Below, one piece after another: positions 1 through 5,399 of a DNA stretch of 5,399 nucleotides. Location of the stretch: assembly GCA_019689515.1 (NCBI GenBank), contig JADGHI010000290.1, forward strand, positions 1 to 5,399, in the 5' to 3' direction. This stretch comes from Acetobacteraceae bacterium. GTDB taxonomy: Bacteria > Pseudomonadota > Alphaproteobacteria > Acetobacterales > Acetobacteraceae. The translations under genes were made by a program, and so were the position numbers. Each line of letters opens with the position of its first letter. The first letter of the stretch is position 1. The notes beneath the pieces were generated by a model that was given only the letters and a program-made list of their open reading frames with translations, ran no database searches and had not been told where the DNA came from.

Positions 1-393
1 GTGCGCAATGCGCGCAGCACGCTCGGCGCGGTGCTCGACCCGCTGGCCGACAAGGCGCTGCTCGTCTCGGTGTACGTGACCCTCGCCGCGATCCATGTGC
101 TGCCGAGTTGGCTGGCGATCCTGGTGGTGTTCCGCGATCTGCTGATCGTGAGCGGCGTGCTGATGCTGGCCGTGATCGGCGCGCCGCCGCGCATCCGCCC
201 GCTGCTCATCTCCAAGCTGAACACGGCGCTGCAGATCGGGCTGGCGGCGCTCGCTCTGCTGGTCGAGGGCTATGACCTCGAGCTCGGCGGGCTGCTCGCG
301 GCGATGGTCTGGCTGGTAGCGGCGAGCACCCTGGTCTCGGGCGCGGCCTATGTCGTCTCCATCGCCTCGCGCGGCGAGGTCGGCCCACGGTGA
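1..393 (+). CDS. CDP-alcohol phosphatidyltransferase family protein, 3' part (5' end outside window)
   Basis: Integral membrane enzyme of the CDP-alcohol phosphatidyltransferase family, which transfers a phosphatidyl group from CDP-diacylglycerol to an alcohol during phospholipid synthesis. The family signature is DGxxAR-x8-Gx3Dx3D. The window opens just after the Arg of DGxxAR: eight residues precede G9, then GAVLDPLADK (residues 9-18) supplies the last two metal-binding/catalytic aspartates, D13 and D17. The first codon, GTG, is therefore most likely an internal Val and not the true start. Hydrophobic segments lie at about 19-34, 36-60, 73-89 and 97-121. FRD (44-46) and SKLNT (71-75) also fit PgsA-like members. 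The stop overlaps the start of the next gene by four bases, suggesting cotranscription and coupled translation. The acceptor (glycerol-phosphate, as in PgsA, or phosphatidylglycerol, as in cardiolipin synthases of this fold) cannot be decided from this fragment, so no gene symbol is given. Confidence 0.9.
   Translation: MRNARSTLGAVLDPLADKALLVSVYVTLAAIHVLPSWLAILVVFRDLLIVSGVLMLAVIGAPPRIRPLLISKLNTALQIGLAALALLVEGYDLELGGLLAAMVWLVAASTLVSGAAYVVSIASRGEVGPR
376..380 (+). promoter_or_regulatory. Ribosome binding site for the AI-2E family transporter
   Basis: GAGGT at 376-380 lies nine bases before the GTG at 390, inside the end of the upstream phosphatidyltransferase gene. It matches the anti-Shine-Dalgarno core and supports GTG 390 as the start of the transporter gene, despite the unusual low-complexity N-terminus that this start implies. 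Confidence 0.55.
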
Positions 394-1646
394 GTCGGGT
401 GGCCGCGCCGCCTCCGCCCCGATCGCGGCCCGAGGCGGCGGAGCGCGGACTCGGCCCGGCTTCGCCGTCGCCAGCGCCGCCTCCTGCCGAGTCCGCCGCC
501 GCTGCGGCGGCGCGGGGCGGCGGGCGCTGGTCCCCTCCGCCTCCCTCTGGCGGCGGCAGCGGGCCGCGCACCGCAACGCCGCGCCAGCGCCTCGGCCTGG
601 TCCTCGGCCTGTTCGGCGCCCTGCTCTTCGTCCTCTGGCTGTTCCAGAGCATCCTCACGCCCTTCGTGCTGGCGGGGGTGATCGCCTATTTCCTTGACCC
701 GCCGGCGACCCGGCTGACGCGGCTCGGGCTGCCCCGCGGCCTGGCGGCGCTGCTCCTCGTGCTCGCGCTGGTGCTGTTCGCGCTGCTCTGCGTGCTGCTG
801 CTCTGGCCGCTCGTGATCGCGCAGATCGGCGTGCTCGTAGCCAGCCTGCCCGCCTATGTCGCGCGCGTCGGCGCGGCGCTGCGCGACGCGCTGGTTCGGC
901 TGGAGGAGGCCCTCGGGCCGACCTACATGGACACGCAGCTCCGCGAGCTGGCGATCAACCAGGTCGCCGCGATGCTCTCCTGGCTCGGCACCTCGGCCAC
1001 GCGGCTGCTCGGCGGAGGGTTCGCGATCTTCAACGTGTTCACCTTCGTGGTGGTCACGCCGATCGTCGCCTTCTACCTGCTGCGCGACTGGCCGCGCATC
1101 CTCGCGCGCATCGAGAGCTGGCTGCCGCGTCGCTCGGCCAACACGATCCGCCAGCTCGCGCGGGACACGGACCGGGTGCTGTCCGCCTGGCTGCGCGGGC
1201 AGCTCCTCTGCTCCACCGGGCTCGGCGTCTATTACGCGGTCGGGCTGTCCCTCGCGGGGCTCGAGCTCGGGCTGATGGTGGGGCTGCTCTCCGGCATCCT
1301 GACCTTCATCCCCTATGTCGGCTCGACCACGGGCCTGCTGCTCGCGACGGTGCTGGCGATCGGCCAGTTCGGCACCTGGCAGGAGGTGATGGTCGTCGTG
1401 GCGATCTTCGTCACCGGGCAGTTCGTGGAAGGCTACATCATCTACCCCTATCTCCTGGGGGACCGGGTGGAGCTGCACGCGGTGTGGGTGATCTTCGCGC
1501 TGTTCGCGGGGGGCGTGGCCTTCGGGTTCCTGGGCGTGCTGCTGGCGGTGCCGATGGCCGCCGCGCTCGGCGTGGTGGCGCGCTACTGGCTGCGCCGCTA
1601 CCTGGAGAGTCCGCTCTACCTCGACCCGCCGCGCACCGGGACATGA
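390..1646 (+). CDS. AI-2E family transporter (PerM/UPF0118-like), multi-pass membrane protein
   Basis: A 418-residue inner-membrane protein of the AI-2E exporter family (TqsA/PerM/YdiK type). Members have been linked to autoinducer-2 export or ion/antiporter activity, but the substrate of most, including this one, is unknown. Family features visible are PFVLAGVIAYFLDP (91-104) followed by GLPRGLA; TPIVAFYLLRDWPRI (223-237); WLRGQ (267-271); IPYVG (307-311); and a C-terminal helix pair with GFLGVLLAVP (379-388). About eight hydrophobic segments occur at roughly 66-86, 88-104, 117-155 (probably two), 210-231, 273-325 (two or more), 332-352 and 364-398, with a soluble region at about 156-205. 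Start GTG 390 overlaps the previous stop and has GAGGT upstream; GTG 399 is the only close alternative. Residues 1 to about 64 are a Pro/Ala/Gly/Arg-rich tail without membrane character, longer than the short cytosolic N-terminus usual in the family. The stop overlaps an in-frame ATG of hdaA. Confidence 0.93.
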   Translation: MSRVAAPPPPRSRPEAAERGLGPASPSPAPPPAESAAAAAARGGGRWSPPPPSGGGSGPRTATPRQRLGLVLGLFGALLFVLWLFQSILTPFVLAGVIAYFLDPPATRLTRLGLPRGLAALLLVLALVLFALLCVLLLWPLVIAQIGVLVASLPAYVARVGAALRDALVRLEEALGPTYMDTQLRELAINQVAAMLSWLGTSATRLLGGGFAIFNVFTFVVVTPIVAFYLLRDWPRILARIESWLPRRSANTIRQLARDTDRVLSAWLRGQLLCSTGLGVYYAVGLSLAGLELGLMVGLLSGILTFIPYVGSTTGLLLATVLAIGQFGTWQEVMVVVAIFVTGQFVEGYIIYPYLLGDRVELHAVWVIFALFAGGVAFGFLGVLLAVPMAAALGVVARYWLRRYLESPLYLDPPRTGT

Positions 1647-1693
1647 GCGCGGGCAGGGCGGCGGGGCGCAGCGCCGCCGGGAACGGCGCGGCC

Positions 1694-1698
1694 GGAGG
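1694..1698 (+). promoter_or_regulatory. Ribosome binding site deciding the hdaA start
   Basis: GGAGG at 1694-1698 is followed by four bases and then ATG 1703. The spacing is a little short, but this is the only strong Shine-Dalgarno match near either candidate hdaA start. The upstream ATG at 1643 is preceded by CGCACCGGGAC, which contains no usable motif at normal distance. Confidence 0.5.
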
Positions 1699-1702
1699 CG
1701 AC

Positions 1703-2434
1703 ATGCACGGGCCGGGTCCGCGGCAACTGACGCTCGCTCTGCCGATCGAGGCGTCCTTCGCGCGCGAGGACGTGTTGGAGGACGAGTCGAACGCCGCGGC
1801 TCTCGCCTGGCTCGATCGTGTGACGGACTGGCCGCAGGGGCGGCTCGCGCTCTGGGGGCCGCCGGGCGTGGGAAAGACGCACATGCTGCACAGCCTCGCC
1901 GCCGCGCGCGGCTGGCGCGTGTTGCAGGGGCCGGCGCTTCGCGGCCTGCCGGAGCCGGGGCCGGCCGTGCTGGACGACGCCGATTGCGTCGCTGAGGAGC
2001 GCGCCCTGCTGCACCTCCTGAATCTCTGCGCGGAGCGGGGCGATCCGCTGCTGCTGGCCGGCCGCGCTCCGCCGGCGCGCTGGCCGGTCGCGCTGCCCGA
2101 CCTCGCGAGCCGGCTGCGCGCGACCCATGCGGTGGAGATCGGGCGGCCGAGCGAGGCGCTGCTGGCGGCGCTGCTCGCCAAGTACTTCGCCGATCGGCAA
2201 CTCCGCGTCGCGCCGGAGGTTCAGGCTTGGTTGCTCGCCCGCCTGCCGCGGGAGGGCGGGGCGCTGGCCGAGGCGGCGGCCCGGCTGGACCGCGCAGCGC
2301 TGGCCGCCGGCGGGGCCGTGACGCGGGCGCTGGCGCGCGAGGTGCTGCGGGATTTCGAAGGCTTTGCGGCCGCCGGCTCCGCCGAGGATTCCGCATCCTT
2401 GCCGGAATCCGCGGCGACGCCCACCTTGCTGTAG
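1703..2434 (+). CDS. hdaA: HdaA/Hda-like DnaA-related AAA+ ATPase, regulator of replication initiation
   Basis: Short DnaA-homologous AAA+ protein lacking the DNA-binding domain IV. By family, Hda/HdaA binds the replicative sliding clamp and stimulates ATP hydrolysis by DnaA, preventing over-initiation. From ATG 1703 it has 243 residues. QLTLAL (8-13) near the N-terminus resembles the QL-x-LxL clamp-binding motif of Hda. Walker A is GPPGVGKT (52-59) and Walker B is VLDDAD (89-94). A sensor I-like strand, LLLAGRAP, follows, then LASRLR (134-139), where R137 is the likely arginine finger; the C-terminal helical lid includes a sensor II-like region (REGG). ATG 1703 was chosen because GGAGG precedes it and the clamp motif then sits near the N-terminus, as in relatives. 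ATG 1643 (263 residues) is the alternative: it forms an ATGA overlap with the transporter stop but adds 20 Gly/Ala/Arg-rich residues and has no Shine-Dalgarno. The last ~21 residues look unconserved and overlap an inverted repeat. The gene ends in TAG TAG. Confidence 0.88.
   Translation: MHGPGPRQLTLALPIEASFAREDVLEDESNAAALAWLDRVTDWPQGRLALWGPPGVGKTHMLHSLAAARGWRVLQGPALRGLPEPGPAVLDDADCVAEERALLHLLNLCAERGDPLLLAGRAPPARWPVALPDLASRLRATHAVEIGRPSEALLAALLAKYFADRQLRVAPEVQAWLLARLPREGGALAEAAARLDRAALAAGGAVTRALAREVLRDFEGFAAAGSAEDSASLPESAATPTLL
2380..2416 (+). repeat. Near-perfect inverted repeat (potential hairpin) at the 3' end of hdaA, 30 bases before ppk1
   Basis: The arms at 2380-2393 and 2403-2416 pair in 13 of 14 positions (inner arms GGATTCCG and CGGAATCC, one A/G mismatch at 2385/2411, then five GC pairs outward), with a nine-base loop at 2394-2402. 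It lies inside the variable C-terminal tail of HdaA. No T-run follows, so it is not a standard intrinsic terminator. It could be an mRNA hairpin affecting stability or ppk1 translation, a protein-binding site, or chance in GC-rich DNA. The pairing is seen directly; any function is inference. Confidence 0.5.
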
Positions 2435-2446
2435 TAGTCTTTGCGC

Positions 2447-4771
2447 ATGAGCAGCGTCAGCGCCACCGCCCCGACGGCCGTTCCCCCTCAACCGCGGCTG
2501 GTTGCCTCCTCGGAGGAGCCGTCGTCGGAGGAGCCGTCGCCGCCGGTGACGGCCGCGTCCGCGATCGCGCCGGACAGCCCGAGCCGCTTCATCAACCGTG
2601 AGTTGTCCTGGCTCGACTTCAACCATCGGGTGCTGGAGGAGGCGGCGAATCCGCGTCATCCGCTGCTTGAGCGCCTGCGCTTCGTTGCCATCTCGGCTTC
2701 GAACCTGGACGAGTTCTATTCGGTGCGCGTTGCCGGCCTGGTCGGCCAGGAGCGCGCCGGCATCGCCAAGCCCTCGCCGGACGGACTCACGCCGAGCCAG
2801 CAGCTCGCCGCGATCCATGCCCGCGCGCAGCAGCTGATCGACGAGCAGCAGCGCGCCTGGCGCGAGCTGCGCCGCCTGCTGCGCGAGGCCGGCGTCGTCG
2901 TGGTCGAGCCGCGGGAGCTGTCGGACGCCGACATGCGCTGGCTCGAGACCTGGTTCATGGAGCGGGTCTTCCCGGTGCTGACGCCGCTCGCCGTGGATCC
3001 GGCCCATCCCTTCCCGTTCATCGCAAACCTCGCGCTCTGCATGGTGCTCAAGCTCGTGCGCGAGGAGGACGGCGGCACGATGCGCGCGATGCTGCCGCTG
3101 CCGCCGCAGATCGAACGCTTCATCCGCCTGCAGCCGCCGACGCCGGTCGCGGCCGATTCAGGGGCGGCAGTGCCCGGGGCGTCGGCTCCTGCGGCGGCGG
3201 GGCCGCAGCCGATCCGCTTCCTCCTGCTCGAGGACCTGATCGGGCTGTTCCTCGACCGTCTGTTCCCGGGCTTCATCCTCGCCGAGCAGGGCCTGTTCCG
3301 CCTGATCCGCGACACCGATGTGGAGTTCGAGGAGGAGGCGGAGGACCTCGTGCGGTCCTACGAGAGCGCGCTGAAGCGCCGGCGCCGCGGCCGCCCGATC
3401 CGCCTCTCCGTCACTGCCGCGACGCCGCCCGACATGGTGGACTTCGTCGCCGAGGCCCTGTCGGCGGAGCGCGGCAACGTGTTCGTGGTGGAGGGGCTGC
3501 TCGGCGTCTCCGACCTCCGTCAGCTCATCGTGGACGACCGGCCGGACCTGCTGTTCACGCCCTACACGCCGCGCTTCCCGGAGCGCATCCTGGACTACGG
3601 CGGGGACTGCTTCGCCGCGATCCGCGCCAAGGACATCGTCGTCCACCACCCCTACGAATCCTTCGACGTGGTGGTGCAGTTCCTGCGCCAGGCGGCGCGC
3701 GACCCGAACGTCGTCGCGATCAAGCAGACGCTCTACCGCACGAGCCGCGAGAGCCCGATCGCCCGCGCGCTGATCGAGGCAGCCGAGGCGGGCAAGAGCG
3801 TGACCGGCGTCGTCGAGATCAAGGCCCGCTTCGACGAGGAGCGCAACATCGCCCTCGCGCGCGAGCTGGAGGCCGCCGGGGTGCAGGTGGTGTACGGCTT
3901 CGTGGACCTGAAGACCCACGCCAAGGTGAGCCTGGTGGTGCGGCGCGAGGGGAGCGCACTGCGCTCCTACGCGCATTTTGGTACCGGCAACTACCACCCC
4001 GTCACGGCGCGGATCTACACCGATCTCTCCTTCTTCACCGCCGATCCGGCGCTGACGCGCGACGCGGCGCGGCTGTTCAACTACCTGACCGGCTACGCGC
4101 GGCCCGAGCGGATGGAGGCACTGGCCTTTGCCCCGCTCACCATGCGCCCCGCGCTGCTCGGGTTGATCGAGCAGGAGATCGCCTTCGCGCGCGAGGGCAG
4201 GCCCGCCGGAATCTGGATCAAGGTGAACAGCCTGGTGGACGAGCAGATCATCGACGCCCTGTATCGCGCGAGCCAGGCGGGCGTGAAGATCGACCTCGTG
4301 GTGCGCGGCATCTGCTGCCTGCGCCCCGGGGTGAAGGGGCTCTCGGAGAACATCCGGGTGAAGTCCATTGTCGGGCGCTTCCTGGAGCACAGCCGCATCT
4401 ACGTCTTCGGCAATGGCCACCGGCTGCCCTCGCGGCGCGCGCGGGTGTTCATCTCCTCCGCCGACCTGATGGCGCGCAACCTCGACTGGCGGGTCGAGAC
4501 CATGGTGCCGGTCGAGAACCCCACGGTGCACGCGCAGATCCTCGACCAGATCATGGTGACCAACCTGAAGGACACGATGCAGTCCTGGGTGCTGGGGCCG
4601 GACGGGACCTACCGCCGGCTCGACCCGGGCCCGAACCCGGTCTCGGCGCATGAGTACTTCATGACCAACCCCTCGCTGTCCGGCCGCGGCAGCGCGCTGC
4701 ACCGGGCGCCGCCCCGTCCGGTCGCCGTGGCGCCGCGCCGCGTCCGGCCGGACCGGGTGCTGCAGGACTGA
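2447..4771 (+). CDS. ppk1: Polyphosphate kinase 1 (PPK1)
   Basis: Catalyses reversible transfer of the ATP gamma-phosphate onto inorganic polyphosphate through a phosphohistidine intermediate. From ATG 2447 it has 774 residues, longer than the ~690 of E. coli PPK. The N domain begins at FINRELSWLDFN (from 48) and contains ASNLDEF, with N86 matching E. coli N45. The C-terminal catalytic half shows R431, R461, phosphorylatable H491 (THAKV), Y524, R620 and H648 (LEHSRIYVFGNG). These match E. coli R375, R405, H435, Y468, R564 and H592 at a constant offset of 56, so the active site looks complete. It ends with the typical AHEYFMTNPSLSGRG plus ~30 basic, Pro-rich residues. Extra length comes from a ~47-residue Ser/Pro/Glu/Ala N-terminal tail containing a duplicated SEEPS, and from an Ala/Pro-rich linker at about 229-255. 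ATG 2447 lacks a visible Shine-Dalgarno; TTG 2441 and GTG 2546 are in-frame alternatives. The likely partner ppx follows directly. Confidence 0.97.
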   Translation: MSSVSATAPTAVPPQPRLVASSEEPSSEEPSPPVTAASAIAPDSPSRFINRELSWLDFNHRVLEEAANPRHPLLERLRFVAISASNLDEFYSVRVAGLVGQERAGIAKPSPDGLTPSQQLAAIHARAQQLIDEQQRAWRELRRLLREAGVVVVEPRELSDADMRWLETWFMERVFPVLTPLAVDPAHPFPFIANLALCMVLKLVREEDGGTMRAMLPLPPQIERFIRLQPPTPVAADSGAAVPGASAPAAAGPQPIRFLLLEDLIGLFLDRLFPGFILAEQGLFRLIRDTDVEFEEEAEDLVRSYESALKRRRRGRPIRLSVTAATPPDMVDFVAEALSAERGNVFVVEGLLGVSDLRQLIVDDRPDLLFTPYTPRFPERILDYGGDCFAAIRAKDIVVHHPYESFDVVVQFLRQAARDPNVVAIKQTLYRTSRESPIARALIEAAEAGKSVTGVVEIKARFDEERNIALARELEAAGVQVVYGFVDLKTHAKVSLVVRREGSALRSYAHFGTGNYHPVTARIYTDLSFFTADPALTRDAARLFNYLTGYARPERMEALAFAPLTMRPALLGLIEQEIAFAREGRPAGIWIKVNSLVDEQIIDALYRASQAGVKIDLVVRGICCLRPGVKGLSENIRVKSIVGRFLEHSRIYVFGNGHRLPSRRARVFISSADLMARNLDWRVETMVPVENPTVHAQILDQIMVTNLKDTMQSWVLGPDGTYRRLDPGPNPVSAHEYFMTNPSLSGRGSALHRAPPRPVAVAPRRVRPDRVLQD
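2510..2539 (+). repeat. 15-base tandem duplication in the ppk1 N-terminal tail
   Basis: TCGGAGGAGCCGTCG occurs twice in perfect tandem (2510-2524 and 2525-2539), in frame, encoding SEEPS SEEPS. It lies in the non-conserved leader before the PPK1 N domain. Each copy contains GGAGGAG, a Shine-Dalgarno-like sequence; the second copy ends its GGAGGAG 12 bases before the in-frame GTG at 2546. Confidence 0.85.
4764..4767 (+). promoter_or_regulatory. Ribosome binding site for ppx, supporting a TTG start
   Basis: AGGA at 4764-4767, within the last codons of ppk1, lies nine bases before TTG 4777. No comparable motif precedes the in-frame GTG codons at 4861 and 4864. It supports ppx starting at TTG and being translated from the ppk1 message. 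Confidence 0.45.
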
Positions 4772-4776
4772 GCGCC

Positions 4777-5399
4777 TTGGACCTCCCGTTCAGTTCTGGT
4801 GGCGCGCCGGCCGGCGCCGGGCTTGCCATCCCGCCGTCTGTCGCTGCGCCGCGATGCGGCGTGGTGGACCTCGGCTCGAACTCGGTGCGCCTCGTCGTCT
4901 TCGAGGGCCGCGTGCGCAACCCGGTGCCCGTCTTCAACGAGAAGGCGGTGCTCGGCCTCGGCCGTGGCCTCCTCTCGACCGGCCGGCTCAACGAGGCGGC
5001 GGTGGAGCAGGCGCTGACGGTGATGTGCCGCTACCACGCGGTGGCGCGCGCCATGGAGGCCGATCCGGTGGAGGTGCTGGCCACCTCCGCGGTGCGCGAT
5101 GCCGCCAATGGAGCCGAATTCGTCGAGGCGCTCCGCGCCCGCCTGGGGCCCGAGGTGCCGATCCGCATCCTCACCGGCGAGGCAGAGGCACGGCTTTCGG
5201 CCGAGGGCGTGCTGCTCGGCTTCCCCGGCGCCAACGGTGTCCTCGCCGATCTCGGCGGCGGCTCGCTCGAACTGGCCGAGTTGGTGGAGGGCCGGGCCGG
5301 GCGTCTCGCGAGCCTGCCGCTCGGCACCCTGCGCCTGGCCGAGCGCGCCGGCGGCGAGCCGGCGCGCGCGCGCGCCGTGGCGCGGGCCGAGCTCGAGCG
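4777..5399 (+). CDS. ppx: Exopolyphosphatase, Ppx/GppA family, 5' part (3' end outside window)
   Basis: Ppx/GppA phosphatases have the ASKHA (actin/sugar kinase/Hsp70) fold and remove terminal phosphates from polyphosphate, or the 5' gamma-phosphate of pppGpp. About 207 residues are visible. The phosphate-1 loop is VVDLGSNSVRLVVF (29-42). A block ATSAVRDAANGAEF leads to TGEAEAR (133-139), which carries the conserved catalytic-type acidic residues, and the phosphate-2 loop is DLGGGSLEL (158-166). The reading frame is open upstream to a TGA at 4651 and contains no ATG or GTG before the glycine-rich loop. Candidate starts are TTG 4777 (AGGA nine bases upstream) and GTG 4861/4864, which would cut into the first beta strand, so TTG was chosen. 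This gives a ~28-residue Gly/Ala/Pro-rich leader. The gene follows ppk1 after five bases, which favours polyphosphate as the substrate over pppGpp (inference). The C-terminal half, including any HD-like domain, is not in view. Confidence 0.9.
   Translation, partial: MDLPFSSGGAPAGAGLAIPPSVAAPRCGVVDLGSNSVRLVVFEGRVRNPVPVFNEKAVLGLGRGLLSTGRLNEAAVEQALTVMCRYHAVARAMEADPVEVLATSAVRDAANGAEFVEALRARLGPEVPIRILTGEAEARLSAEGVLLGFPGANGVLADLGGGSLELAELVEGRAGRLASLPLGTLRLAERAGGEPARARAVARAELE
4804..4817. repeat. 14-base perfect palindrome in the ppx leader
   Basis: GCGCCGG directly followed by CCGGCGC, 27 bases after the proposed TTG start of ppx, overlapping a second palindrome, CCGGCGCCGG, at 4811-4820. It lies in the sequence coding for the variable Ala/Gly/Pro leader. 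It could form structure near the ppx start in mRNA, but such strings are common in DNA of this composition, and no T-run follows to suggest a terminator. Confidence 0.3.
5361..5376. repeat. Alternating GC tract
   Basis: GGCGCGCGCGCGCGCC, a 16-base self-complementary tract within ppx, encoding part of an Ala/Arg-rich helix (PARARAVARAE). Alternating GC of this kind can adopt Z-DNA under supercoiling. Here it is most simply explained by codon choice for alternating Ala and Arg. Confidence 0.35.

Noticed and set aside
1..3. GTG at the first base as the true start of the phosphatidyltransferase
   Set aside because: The family needs DGxxAR eight residues before G9, which would lie just outside the window. 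The GTG falls inside the conserved motif and is read as Val.
348..2396. Long minus-strand open frame (682 residues), with other antisense frames over 1616-3007 and 3158-4702
   Set aside because: The translations are Arg/Pro/His/Gln-rich without recognisable domains and lie opposite well-supported genes. Stop codons are rare on both strands at this GC content, so these are shadow frames.
2394..2446. Promoter for ppk1 in the AT-richer stretch before its start
   Set aside because: TTGCCG at 2399-2404 could be a -35 element, but no -10-like hexamer lies at 16-18 bases spacing. I also saw no direct repeats resembling a PhoB box.
2380..2446. Intrinsic terminator after hdaA
   Set aside because: The inverted repeat is followed by mixed sequence without a T-run, and ppk1 begins within 31 bases.
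4854..4856. ATG at 4854 as a start for ppx
   Set aside because: It is in a different frame from the conserved DLGSNS and DLGGGS motifs and leads into an Arg/Gly-rich non-family sequence.
1..5399. Mobile element, defence system, CRISPR array or other novel system
   Set aside because: All five genes belong to recognised housekeeping families, there is no atypical composition, no repeats of suitable length or spacing, and almost no non-coding DNA.

Overview
This window reads as a compact, very GC-rich block (roughly 70% or more by eye) of core bacterial genes. All are on the + strand and nearly abut. Five genes are present in order: (1) the 3' part of a CDP-alcohol phosphatidyltransferase, 1-393; (2) an AI-2E/PerM-family membrane transporter, 390-1646; (3) an Hda/HdaA-type DnaA-related ATPase, 1703-2434 (or from 1643); (4) polyphosphate kinase 1, 2447-4771; (5) the 5' part of an exopolyphosphatase of the Ppx/GppA family, 4777-5399, cut by the window end. 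No tRNA, rRNA, insertion sequence, CRISPR array or phage-like gene is visible.

The likely source is an alphaproteobacterium. The order phosphatidyltransferase - PerM-like transporter - HdaA - ppk - ppx is one I know from alphaproteobacterial genomes. The extreme GC content and the many Ala/Pro/Arg-rich linkers suit a high-GC Rhodospirillales/Acetobacteraceae-type lineage. The family-level placement is inference only.

The layout looks like an operon. Gene 1 stops inside the start of gene 2 (GTGA, 390-393). The gene 2 stop overlaps an in-frame ATG of gene 3 (ATGA, 1643-1646), although a better ribosome-binding site lies before a second ATG at 1703. Gene 3 ends in a tandem TAG TAG 12 bases before the ppk ATG, and ppx probably starts at a TTG five bases after the ppk stop. 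The only non-coding sequence is these short gaps. No convincing promoter or intrinsic terminator was found.

Functionally the cluster combines phospholipid synthesis, a membrane exporter-like protein, a negative regulator of DnaA-driven replication initiation, and the paired enzymes that make and break inorganic polyphosphate. PPK1 is well supported: all six active-site positions compared C-terminal of the linker align with the E. coli enzyme at one constant offset.

I found no new biological system. The points most worth a second look are a near-perfect inverted repeat at the 3' end of hdaA just before ppk, the unclear translation start of ppk (no Shine-Dalgarno, a small tandem repeat, a candidate internal GTG), the TTG start of ppx, and lineage-specific low-complexity extensions on several proteins.
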